Of a stretch of 64,000 nucleotides of DNA, positions 1 through 7,768 are shown in pieces. The notes under the pieces are model-generated. The model made no database searches and was not told where the DNA came from. It saw nothing but the letters and a program-made list of their open reading frames with translations. The stretch comes from Gemmatimonadaceae bacterium (GTDB lineage Bacteria; Gemmatimonadota; Gemmatimonadetes; Gemmatimonadales; Gemmatimonadaceae), in assembly GCA_035606695.1 (NCBI GenBank), contig DATNEW010000027.1, positions 186,001-250,000 of the forward strand. The letters are read 5' to 3'. The first letter of the stretch is position 1, and the number at the start of each line of letters is the position of its first letter. The position numbers and the translations under genes were made by a program.

Positions 1-1551
1 CATCCGGCGCAGGAAGTCGGCGTTGCGGATGGAGTCGATCGGATACTGCGAGCTCGCCTTCATGTTGTGCTGGAAACCGATCGTGTGACCGACTTCATGC
101 GCGAGCACGTATTCCAACAAACGCCCCATGAGCGAATCAGGATATGGGAACGTGCGGGCGCGCGGGTCGTTCGCCGCGGCCTGCGTGAAGTACCACGTAC
201 GCGCCAGGTTCTGCACGTTCTGATAGAACTGAATGTGCGCGTTCAGAATTTCGCCGGAACGCGGATCGTGAACGTTCGGACCGCTGGCGTTCTCCGTCGT
301 GGACGGCAACCACCGCACCACCGAGTAGCGCGCATCTTCCGGCGACCAGTCGGGATCGTTCGTCGGCGCATCCTTGGCGATGATCGCGTGGCTGAAGCCC
401 GCCGCTTCGAACGCCGGTTGCCAATCCTCGATCGCCTTCTTGAGCCACGGGCGCCACTTCATCGGCGTGTTCGCGTCGATGTAGTAGACGATCGGCTTCA
501 CGGGATCAGAGACCGCCGCGTTCGGATCCTTCTTCTCGAGGCGATAGCGTGTGATGAAGCAGCGCGTGTTGTTCGCCATGCGCTGGTCGTCGCCCGCGTA
601 ATCCGTCACCGTCAGCGAGAAGTAACCGACGCGATTGTCGCACAGGCGCGGCTCCATCGGCGTGTCGGGCAGCTTGTGGAAGCTGTACGACGCAACGATC
701 GTCGCGGTCGGCGCGCTGAAGCCGGCGCCGCCGCGACCACCGGCCGGGCCGCCACGACCACCCGCGGCCGCACCACGTCCGGCGCCGCTGCTCGTCAGCG
801 TGAGCGTCGAATACACGTTCACGTTGTCCGGGAACGTCGCCGAACGCTCGATCCACGAGCGCGTCGCGTCGATCTGATAACCCGCGCCAACACGCTGCGC
901 CGGCGACAGCTCGGTCGGCGGCTGCGTGAAGAGGCGCGTCACGTCGATGACCGGCGCCGAATCCGGCCCGTACGCTTCGACGTTGAAGATCGCGATCACA
1001 GGATGAACGTTCGACGCCGAGACGGCGCCCGCCACCGGCGACAGCGTGTCGCTGGCCATGATCTCGTTCGAGATGCCGCGCAGCAGCACCTTGTTCTCAC
1101 GACGCTCGAACTGCAGCATGCGGTTGCCCGCCGCCTGACCGTCGTAGCCCGCGCCCAGCGCGGTCTGCGCGATTTCCTGCACGAGCAGGATGTCCTTGTT
1201 CAACTGTGAACGAGGAATCTCGAACAACAGGCGATCGCCGATCGTGTGCGTCTTGAAGAGACCGTTCTTGGTCTTCGCCTGCGCCGTGACGACGCGGTTG
1301 TACGGAAGCGGATTCGTAGCGCCATTCTGGCCACCGGCGCCGCCACCTTGACCGCCCCGACCACCGCGGCCGGTCGCGGCCGGAGCGGGTGATTCGGGCG
1401 ATTCTTCAGGGTTGGCGGGAGCCGAAGGCTGCGGCGCCGGCCGCGTCTGGACGGGAGCGGGCGCGGGAGCGGGTGCCGGCTTTTGCGTGCAGCCGATCGC
1501 CAGGACCGCTGCTGCCGCAGAACCGAGCACGAGTGTAGAACTCGTACGCAT
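1..1551 (-). CDS. Zinc-dependent metalloprotease lipoprotein, 3' end beyond window (DUF5117/DUF4953 type)
   Basis: The visible part is 517 residues from ATG at 1551; the reading frame is still open at base 1. It begins with a lipoprotein-type signal: a hydrophobic stretch then a Cys at residue 21 (AIGC), followed by a Pro/Ala-rich linker and Gly/Arg-rich low-complexity runs around residues 60-75 and 280-300. The zinc site HEVGH followed by TIGFQH is at residues 485-495, which matches the extended HExxHxxGxxH metzincin-type motif; His485, His489 and His495 would bind zinc and Glu486 would be the general base. This architecture fits the large outer-envelope metalloproteases with DUF5117/DUF4953 domains seen in Bacteroidota and Gemmatimonadota. 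The family name is from memory. The natural substrate is unknown. Confidence 0.85.
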   Translation of the reverse strand, partial: MRTSSTLVLGSAAAAVLAIGCTQKPAPAPAPAPVQTRPAPQPSAPANPEESPESPAPAATGRGGRGGQGGGAGGQNGATNPLPYNRVVTAQAKTKNGLFKTHTIGDRLLFEIPRSQLNKDILLVQEIAQTALGAGYDGQAAGNRMLQFERRENKVLLRGISNEIMASDTLSPVAGAVSASNVHPVIAIFNVEAYGPDSAPVIDVTRLFTQPPTELSPAQRVGAGYQIDATRSWIERSATFPDNVNVYSTLTLTSSGAGRGAAAGGRGGPAGGRGGAGFSAPTATIVASYSFHKLPDTPMEPRLCDNRVGYFSLTVTDYAGDDQRMANNTRCFITRYRLEKKDPNAAVSDPVKPIVYYIDANTPMKWRPWLKKAIEDWQPAFEAAGFSHAIIAKDAPTNDPDWSPEDARYSVVRWLPSTTENASGPNVHDPRSGEILNAHIQFYQNVQNLARTWYFTQAAANDPRARTFPYPDSLMGRLLEYVLAHEVGHTIGFQHNMKASSQYPIDSIRNADFLRRM

Positions 1552-1677
1552 AGACACCTATGGGGATGGGAGACTGAAACGACGAAGGGCCGAGAGCCAG
1601 CCCTCCGTCACACGAACGGCCGGAGCGCGAAAACCGTTGATTGGCGGGCGCGCACGCCACCTGCGTTGGGTCGGGAC

Positions 1678-2499
1678 ATGGCCAAGTCGACGTTCACGAG
1701 GCGAGCGGTCGAGCTCGACACCGGCGACGAGCCGGTGCCGGGAATTCTCCAGCTGCCACACGCCGACGCGCCCGCGCCGGGCGTCGTCCTGCTGCATGGC
1801 TTCAGCTCGCGGAAGGAGCGAATAGCCGACTCCATTGGTCGCGCGCTCGCCAAACGTGGTGTCGCGAGCCTGGCGATCGACCTGCCGCTGCACGGCACGC
1901 GCGAGGGCAACATCGAGAATCTGTCGCTGCGCAATCCCATGGCGCTCGTCGCGAAGTGGCGGCTCGCCGTTCGCGAAGCGCACGACGCTCTTCAATACAT
2001 GGCGGAGCACCCCGCGATCGACCCACGTCGCATCGCGCTCGCCGGCTACTCACTGGGCGCCTATCTCTCGGTGATCGTCGCGGGTGACGATCCGCTGGTT
2101 CGCGCGGTCGCCTTGGCCGCGGGCGGCGATCTGCCGTCCGAAACGCCGTTCGCGTCGCTCGTTCGAACGATCGCCGATCCGCGGCGCGCGGCGCGCCGGC
2201 TCATGGGCCGTCCGTTGTTCATGATCAACGGGCGTTACGACCGTACCATTCGCCCCGAGCAGGCGCGCGTGCTCTTCGAGGCGGCCGAGGAGCCGAAGGA
2301 GTTGCATTGGTATAACGGCGGCCATTGGCCGCCACCCGATGCGATCGAACAGGTGGCGGTTTGGCTCGCTACCCAGCTCGCATCGCGTCCATCGGATCGA
2401 GACGAGACGCACGACGCGCCGGTACATAGCTCGCCGCGAGCGCGACGGCGAAAAGCAGGACGAACACCACGCCAAACGCGATCGGGTCCGTCGTCGTGA
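1678..2499 (+). CDS. Alpha/beta hydrolase (dienelactone-hydrolase/esterase-like)
   Basis: A 273-residue soluble hydrolase read from ATG 1678; an in-frame start at 1483 would add an unlikely Arg/Thr-rich N-terminus overlapping the divergent gene's promoter. The fold signature is clear: VLLHGFSSRKE forms the oxyanion-loop region, GYSLG is the nucleophile elbow (Ser), NGRYDRT supplies the acid Asp, and GGHWPP the catalytic His. No signal peptide is visible, so it is probably cytoplasmic. The last ~35 residues are Arg/Ser/Pro-rich and lie antisense to the 3' end of the convergent permease gene (131-bp overlap), so the biological C-terminus may simply be read-through into the opposing gene. Substrate cannot be told from sequence; a small ester or lactone is likely. 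Confidence 0.85.
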   Translation: MAKSTFTRRAVELDTGDEPVPGILQLPHADAPAPGVVLLHGFSSRKERIADSIGRALAKRGVASLAIDLPLHGTREGNIENLSLRNPMALVAKWRLAVREAHDALQYMAEHPAIDPRRIALAGYSLGAYLSVIVAGDDPLVRAVALAAGGDLPSETPFASLVRTIADPRRAARRLMGRPLFMINGRYDRTIRPEQARVLFEAAEEPKELHWYNGGHWPPPDAIEQVAVWLATQLASRPSDRDETHDAPVHSSPRARRRKAGRTPRQTRSGPSS

Positions 2500-5068
2500 T
2501 CTGATAGAGCAAGCCTTTCAAGACTCGCGTCGCGAACACCGCCGCGACTCCCCCGGCGACCATGCCGATCATCGCCAGCCACAAGCCGTGCGAGATCACC
2601 AGGCGCACGATGTCGCGCTGGCGCGCTCCCAACGCAACGCGAATGCTGAGCTCACGCCCGCGTTGCGCCACGAGATACGCGATCACGCTATACACGCCGA
2701 GCGTCGCGAGCTGCAGCGCGATGACGCCGAATACGCCGACGAGCAGCAGCATGAAGCGGCGAGTCGCTACCGAGCGGCCAATGATCGTCTCGATCGTCTG
2801 GAATCGCAGCGCGACGTCGGGCCGGAGATCATGGAACGCGCGCCGCGCCGCCGTGGTCGTCGCCGCTTCGTTCGACGTCGCGATGATGACCTGCACCTCG
2901 CGGTGCGACGGCCGCTGCCGCGCCGACACGTAGATCGTATTCGGCGGCGGCGACGAGAGATCCTCCTCGCGCGTGTCGCCGACGACGCCGACAATGGTCA
3001 TCGGCGTCAGATCGCCGTCGATGTTACCGAACTCGATGACCTTGCCGATTGCACTTTCGTTCGGCCACTGCGATTTCGCGAGCGATTGACTGATCACCGC
3101 GACGTGCGGCGCGTCGCGCCGATCTCGATCGTCGAAGAGGCGCCCGCTGATGACGGGAATGTTCAGCGCCTTGAAGTATCCGTCGGTGGCCTGCTGATAA
3201 TTCGCGTATCCGCTATGCGACTTGTCGCGGAACAGCGGCTCGAGCGAGTTGAAGTCGAGCTTCACATCGGCACTCGCGAGAATGCCGAACATGCCGTTGC
3301 TGCTCCCACTGCTGAAGGGCGGTGCGCTCGCCAGACCCACCGCCGTCACACCGGGAAGCGCTCGAGCGCGCGCAAGCAGCTCATCTTCATATTGCAGACG
3401 CCGATCGAATGCCGCCGCCGGGGGACCGTCGCCGTCTTCATACGCGGCGCCGGCGATCACGACTCCCTTCGTGCGAAATCCCGGGTCGACACTCAGCAAA
3501 TTGACGAAGCTCCTGGCCAGGAGCGCGGCGCCGATGAGCAGGACCACCGTCATCGCCAGCTGCGCGACGACGAGCGTCCCGCGCACGCCGTAGCTCGCGC
3601 CGCCGCTCATCGTACGCTGCGACTGCGCGAGCGCGGCACGCAAATCACCGCGCGCTCCGCGCCACGCCGCGATGATGCCCAAGGTCACCGCCGTCGCCGC
3701 CGAGACCGCGACCGCGAACGTCATGACGCCCCAGTCGATGCTCAGCTCGTTCACTCGTGGAATGGACGCCGGACGAAGCACGAGCAGCACCTTCACACCC
3801 GCGTACGCAAGCAGCAAACCGGCGACACAGCCGAGCGCCGCGAGCAATCCCGACTCGATGAGCAATTGCTGAATGAGGCGACCGCGCCCCGCGCCAAGTG
3901 CCACGCGCACCGCGATCTCATTTTCGCGCGAGGCCATCCGCGCGATCATCAAGTTCGCGACGTTGGCGCACGCGATGATGAGCAGCAACGCCGACGCGGC
4001 GAATATCAGCACGAGGAGCGGCTTGATGTCACCGATGAGCCGTTCGCGCAACGTGATCGCCGCGCCGTCGACGGTCCACGTTGCATCGCCGACCCGCGCG
4101 CGCAACGATCGAAGCATCGACGAGAGGTCTGCGTTCGCCAGCTGCAGCGACACGCCCGGCCGAATACGACCGATCACTTTCCAGTTGTGCGCTGTGTAGC
4201 TCGTGTTCTTCGAGGAGGTCTCGCGCGCTTCGAGCAGATCCGTACCCGCGGGAAATTCCTTGCCCGGCGGCAGAACGCCAACGATCGTCACCGGACCCGA
4301 GCCCGTCAGGATTTTCTTCCCGATCGCACTCGGCGAACGTCCGAATTGCCGCTCCCAGAAGCCGTCGCTGATGACGGCGACGGGTCCTGCACCGAGTTGC
4401 TGCTCTTCGGGCGCAAAGAACCGCCCGCGCAGCGGCGTGACGTGCAGGACGTCGAAGTACCCGCGCGAAACGAGCGCGTACGGGACGCGGATCGCCTCTC
4501 CGTCGCTGATCACCGGCATCACTCCCGCCTGATACTCGGCCAGCGCCTCGAAGCTGTGATTCGCCGCGACGATATCGTCGAAAGTCGGATCGGCCATGTT
4601 GCCCATGGGCTTTCCCTTCGCGTCGATACCGAGCACGTACACCATGCGCTCGGAGTCGTCGAACGGCAGCGGTCGCAGAATCACGCCGTTGACGACGCTG
4701 AAGATCGCCGTGGTGGCGCCGATGCCGAGCGCCAGCGTGATGACCGCGACCAGCGCGAAGCCCGGCGCTTTGCCGATTTGTCGCAGAGCGAAGCGCGCGT
4801 CCTGAAGGATGGAAGCCAACCGTTCACTCGTCTGCATGCGTTGCATGTGCGCAACCTCGATGGAAACACAGTAGTCTTTGAGATCATCGACGTCGCCGAA
4901 CCGGCGAAGCGCCTCGGCGTAGGCCTGTTCGCGAGAGTACCCTTGCGCCTGAAGCGCGTCGGCCCGCCGCTCGACATGAAACCGCACCTCGTCGTCGAGA
5001 TCGCGCACGATGCGCTCGGCCGTCGTCGGCAGCCGAAACGCGCGTCGCACACCGGCGGGAATTTGCAT
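2369..5068 (-). CDS. ADOP-family ABC transporter permease (orphan duplicated FtsX/MacB permease)
   Basis: About 899 residues from ATG 5068; an alternative in-frame ATG at 5116 lies inside the upstream PadR gene, whereas 5068 follows its stop by about 10 bases. The N-terminus carries the acidic helical ADOP leader (ERIVRDLDDEVRFHVERR and a following RRFGDVDDLKDYC). Then come two repeats of a MacB-type periplasmic domain flanked by FtsX transmembrane blocks: one helix near residue 100, three around 360-480, a fresh start near 490-510 and three at the C-terminus, ending with the typical RRASRLDPMDAMR motif. No ATP-binding subunit lies nearby, which is normal for this family. Likely role: inner-membrane permease in efflux or mechanotransmission, repressed by the adjacent PadR protein. 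Ligand unknown. Confidence 0.9.
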   Translation of the reverse strand: MQIPAGVRRAFRLPTTAERIVRDLDDEVRFHVERRADALQAQGYSREQAYAEALRRFGDVDDLKDYCVSIEVAHMQRMQTSERLASILQDARFALRQIGKAPGFALVAVITLALGIGATTAIFSVVNGVILRPLPFDDSERMVYVLGIDAKGKPMGNMADPTFDDIVAANHSFEALAEYQAGVMPVISDGEAIRVPYALVSRGYFDVLHVTPLRGRFFAPEEQQLGAGPVAVISDGFWERQFGRSPSAIGKKILTGSGPVTIVGVLPPGKEFPAGTDLLEARETSSKNTSYTAHNWKVIGRIRPGVSLQLANADLSSMLRSLRARVGDATWTVDGAAITLRERLIGDIKPLLVLIFAASALLLIIACANVANLMIARMASRENEIAVRVALGAGRGRLIQQLLIESGLLAALGCVAGLLLAYAGVKVLLVLRPASIPRVNELSIDWGVMTFAVAVSAATAVTLGIIAAWRGARGDLRAALAQSQRTMSGGASYGVRGTLVVAQLAMTVVLLIGAALLARSFVNLLSVDPGFRTKGVVIAGAAYEDGDGPPAAAFDRRLQYEDELLARARALPGVTAVGLASAPPFSSGSSNGMFGILASADVKLDFNSLEPLFRDKSHSGYANYQQATDGYFKALNIPVISGRLFDDRDRRDAPHVAVISQSLAKSQWPNESAIGKVIEFGNIDGDLTPMTIVGVVGDTREEDLSSPPPNTIYVSARQRPSHREVQVIIATSNEAATTTAARRAFHDLRPDVALRFQTIETIIGRSVATRRFMLLLVGVFGVIALQLATLGVYSVIAYLVAQRGRELSIRVALGARQRDIVRLVISHGLWLAMIGMVAGGVAAVFATRVLKGLLYQITTTDPIAFGVVFVLLFAVALAASYVPARRASRLDPMDAMRAG

Positions 5069-5078
5069 GAGCGTTCGC

Positions 5079-5411
5079 TCAACTCGTTTCGAGAATGCGC
5101 CCGACGGCCGAGGCATAGCGGCGCCACGTGGCCGTTTCGGCGCGCAGCTGCGCGCGGCCGCGCGCGGTGAGCGAGTAGTACTTCGCGCGGCGATTGTTGT
5201 CCGACAGCCCCCACTCGGCTTCGATGGCGCCGCCGTCTTCGAGGCGATGCAATGCCTTGTAGAGCGCCGCGTCGACGATCACCAGCTCACCGCCGCCGCG
5301 CTCTCCGATCCACTCGGCGATGGCGTAGCCGTGCATCGGGCCCCAGGTGAGCGTCTTGAGCACGAGGACGTCGAGTGTGCCGTGCAGGAGATCGCTTGCG
5401 TCGCGCGCCAT
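5079..5411 (-). CDS. PadR-family transcriptional regulator
   Basis: A 110-residue winged-helix protein. ATG 5411 is preferred over a GTG at 5423 because a GGAG ribosome-binding site sits six bases before it. The family core is evident: LLHGTLDVLVLKTL, then GPMHGYAIAEWI, the recognition segment with ALYKALHRLEDGGAIEAEW, and a wing ending RRAKYYSLTARGRAQL. The short C-terminal helix is typical of the compact PadR-s2 subfamily. It is the first gene of a two-gene unit with the ADOP permease, the usual arrangement in acidobacterial and gemmatimonad genomes, so it probably represses itself and the permease until a ligand is bound. Confidence 0.92.
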   Translation of the reverse strand: MARDASDLLHGTLDVLVLKTLTWGPMHGYAIAEWIGERGGGELVIVDAALYKALHRLEDGGAIEAEWGLSDNNRRAKYYSLTARGRAQLRAETATWRRYASAVGRILETS

Positions 5412-5502
5412 CCTTCTCTCCACAAACCAGGTTGGGGGAGAGCACGTTAGCGCTTCGCGATGCCGCGTGTCAAGCGCATGTCACGCGGGTGTCAGACGCG
5501 CA

Positions 5503-6507
5503 TCAAGCGCGCATCGCGTACACCTCGATCCACGGCGCCCAGTCGGCGCGCGCCGCCGCGACGCGCCGCATCACACGCTTCATCATCAACTCTTCCCGCC
5601 GAGCCCACGGGCGCGTCCATTCGTCCCCGGTGGGAACCAGCACGTCCCCGCGCACGTGTGCGATGCGAAACCCCGCATCGCCGAACAGTCGCGCCAGCGA
5701 GCGCACGCTGAATCCGGCGCGGTACGGAAACGTCAGCAGATTGTTCTGCGCAAGCGCCGCCCGCGCGGTGCGACGCACGGACGTGAAGCGGCTCCGCAAC
5801 CGCCGACGCACACGCGCGTAAAACTCACCACTCGGCACCCGTACGGCGAGCACACCGCCGTCGTTCAGCAACCGCGCCGCCGCGATCACCGCGGCGCGCG
5901 GCTCCGGCAACTGATCGAAGGTGTTCCAGATTGCGACCGCGTCGAAGCGTCGGTCGTCGTCGAACGTACTGAGCGTGCCATCGTGCACCGCAAAGCCGAG
6001 CGAGCGTGTGAACTCGTTGATCTCGGGATTGATGTCGAGCCCTTCGACGCTCAGTCCTTCGTCGCGTGCGGCGGAGAGAAACGCGCCAGCGTAGCTTCCG
6101 ACCTCGAGCCCCGATCCGCCACGACCGAGCACGCGACGCAGCTCGCGCGCTTGATCGCGAATGGCGGGCAACTGCGTGTCGTGCAGCGATCGCAGGACGT
6201 CGCGATCCGGCGTGGTACGCGCGTAGATCTCGGTGAGCTCGTGCGAGCGCTCGACGGGATTGCGATAGACGAGCCCACACTCGCGACAGCGGACGACGGC
6301 GATGGGCGGATGCTGCGAGAACGCCACCCGATCGAGCAATCGTTCGGGTGGCGTGTCGGGACGCAGGCGTGCTTGATGGAATTCCCACAGCGCTTCGACT
6401 TCGGCGCGCAGGTCATCCTGATCGGCGATGAGATCGGAGTCCGAGTGGCCGCAAACGGCGCAGTGGGCGGGTTCGTACGATATGGACACGCTGCCGAGCG
6501 AATGCAC
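5503..6507 (-). CDS. Class I SAM-dependent methyltransferase with N-terminal zinc ribbon
   Basis: A 334-residue protein. Residues 16-19 (CAVC) and the later CRECG form a four-Cys zinc-ribbon-like N-terminal module. The Rossmann methyltransferase domain follows with motif I as LEVGSYAGAFLSAA, an acidic strand-2 end (VEGLDINPE), and FDAVAIWNTFDQLPEP as the motif IV region. This layout resembles Methyltransf_23-type enzymes found in surface-glycan and secondary-metabolite loci, where the zinc ribbon helps bind the substrate. It stands alone, read from the same strand as its neighbours but separated from them by a hairpin repeat on the upstream side. Acceptor unknown. The GTG start at 6507 has no clear ribosome-binding site. 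Confidence 0.8.
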   Translation of the reverse strand: MHSLGSVSISYEPAHCAVCGHSDSDLIADQDDLRAEVEALWEFHQARLRPDTPPERLLDRVAFSQHPPIAVVRCRECGLVYRNPVERSHELTEIYARTTPDRDVLRSLHDTQLPAIRDQARELRRVLGRGGSGLEVGSYAGAFLSAARDEGLSVEGLDINPEINEFTRSLGFAVHDGTLSTFDDDRRFDAVAIWNTFDQLPEPRAAVIAAARLLNDGGVLAVRVPSGEFYARVRRRLRSRFTSVRRTARAALAQNNLLTFPYRAGFSVRSLARLFGDAGFRIAHVRGDVLVPTGDEWTRPWARREELMMKRVMRRVAAARADWAPWIEVYAMRA

Positions 6508-6530
6508 GAGCGATGCCGAGGCAAAAGACC

Positions 6531-6630
6531 GTCATCCCGAGCGAAGCGAGGGATCCAACGTCTCCCTCAGAGAGCTGGCCGCTCTACTGGGACGATAGAT
6601 CCCTCGATCGCTTCGCTCACTCGGGGTGAC
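6531..6630. repeat. REP-like imperfect inverted repeat
   Basis: The left arm 6531-6555 reads GTCATCCCGAGCGAAGCG and on; the right arm 6598-6630 is its reverse complement with two short insertions and one substitution, ending TCGGGGTGAC. About 42 bases separate the arms. This wording (ATCCCGAGCGAAGCGAGGGAT) is a widespread intergenic palindrome in unrelated GC-rich bacteria. Here it sits between two same-strand genes and could end transcription of the upstream lipoprotein gene. Confidence 0.75.
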
Positions 6631-6640
6631 AGCCGAATCT

Positions 6641-7549
6641 TCACGGAATCTTGTAAAAGTCGATTTGATTGTCATTGAACCGCGGAATCGCCACCACGCT
6701 CCGCTTCGTATCCACCGCAATGTCGGCCGGCCCCGACACACCGGTCACGAGCTTCGACAGCACGCCGTTCCGCACGACGTTCACCGTGCCGTCGGCCCAA
6801 CTCGACACGAGAATGCGGCCGTCGGCGAGCACTTCGACGCCGTCGTACTGACCGGGCCCCTGTACGAGCGTTGCGGTCGTCTTGTCGCCGTCCTTCCAGG
6901 TTTGCACCGATTTTCCGTCCGACGGACCGAGCACGAATCGCGCGTTCGCTTTGTCCCAGGTGATCCCGTTCGGCGAGTTGAGCGAATCGACCTTGATCGA
7001 CGTCGCCTTCCCGCCCGCGATCCTGAAGATCTGATCCGTGCCCGGATGTGACTGGCCGCCCTTGTCGTCGAACGCAATGCCGGTGTCGGTGACGTACACG
7101 GAACCATCTCCGCCGATCGCGACGTCGTTCAGAAACGTCGCGTTCTGCGACGAGAGATCGATGTCCGCGAGCTGGGCGCCGGTCTTTCGATTGAACGCGC
7201 GCACGTGATTGATGTCGGCCACCCATAACGTGTCGCCCGATAACGCGAGGCCCTTCGGTGCATCGAGTGTCACACCGTTCTTTCCGCCTTCGACGAGCAT
7301 CCTCATCGCCGCGCCGGTGCTGTCCGCGCGCAGAATCGCGATGAACCCGTTGTTGTCGTGCTGCGACGGATTGCCGTTGATGTTCGAGACGTAGTAGAGA
7401 TCGAGCTCCGGATCGTATCGCACGGACTCGGGCGTCTTCATACCGGTTGCTTCGCCGAGTTTGGCGGCGGCGGGCGCGTTCGAGTCCGTTTTCGCGCAGG
7501 CCGGCAACACGATGGTTGCGAGCGGGAGGGCGATAATGAGTGAACGCAT
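6641..7549 (-). CDS. Exported lipoprotein with NHL/SMP-30-like beta-propeller
   Basis: 302 residues from ATG 7549, which has a GGAGATC ribosome-binding site; an upstream start at 7579 would only add a charged tail. The N-terminus is a lipoprotein signal with lipobox LPAC, so Cys17 or so would be acylated. The rest is a six-bladed beta-propeller of the SMP-30/gluconolactonase/NHL type, seen as repeats such as PESVRYDPELDLYYVSN, PKGLALSGDTLWVAD, NDVAIGGDGSVYVTDT, PNGITWDKANARFVLG and GPADIAVDTKRSVVAI. These proteins may bind or hydrolyse small sugars or lactones, or act only as scaffolds; no metal-site residues can be assigned with confidence. Confidence 0.8.
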   Translation of the reverse strand: MRSLIIALPLATIVLPACAKTDSNAPAAAKLGEATGMKTPESVRYDPELDLYYVSNINGNPSQHDNNGFIAILRADSTGAAMRMLVEGGKNGVTLDAPKGLALSGDTLWVADINHVRAFNRKTGAQLADIDLSSQNATFLNDVAIGGDGSVYVTDTGIAFDDKGGQSHPGTDQIFRIAGGKATSIKVDSLNSPNGITWDKANARFVLGPSDGKSVQTWKDGDKTTATLVQGPGQYDGVEVLADGRILVSSWADGTVNVVRNGVLSKLVTGVSGPADIAVDTKRSVVAIPRFNDNQIDFYKIP

Positions 7550-7768
7550 CGTAGATCTCCTGGTTGGGTCGCCGGACACAAAAAAACGGTGCTACGACAA
7601 CGTCTGACAAGATCCGACAACATCTGAGCAGGACAGCAGCCCCTCTCGCCAGATTCGGCCACCGCGCCGTTCAACAGATCCGGTCAGATTCTGCCGGACC
7701 TGGTCGTAGTATGACGCAGTTGATCTGTTCATTGGCGTCCCCACTAGAGTCGCGCCAGATTCTCTGCC

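Noticed and set aside
67-1209. A 380-residue plus-strand frame at the left edge
   Set aside because: Arg/Val-rich shadow of the metalloprotease, whose HExxH site is read from the other strand.
2339-5170. A 943-residue open frame on the plus strand
   Set aside because: It is antisense to the ADOP permease, is extremely Arg/His/Asp-rich, and shows no family motif. The opposing frame has clear FtsX/MacB domains.
7719-7750. Promoter TTGATC/TAGAGT before the BNR gene
   Set aside because: The spacing is 19 bases and both hexamers are weak, so it is not distinguishable from chance.
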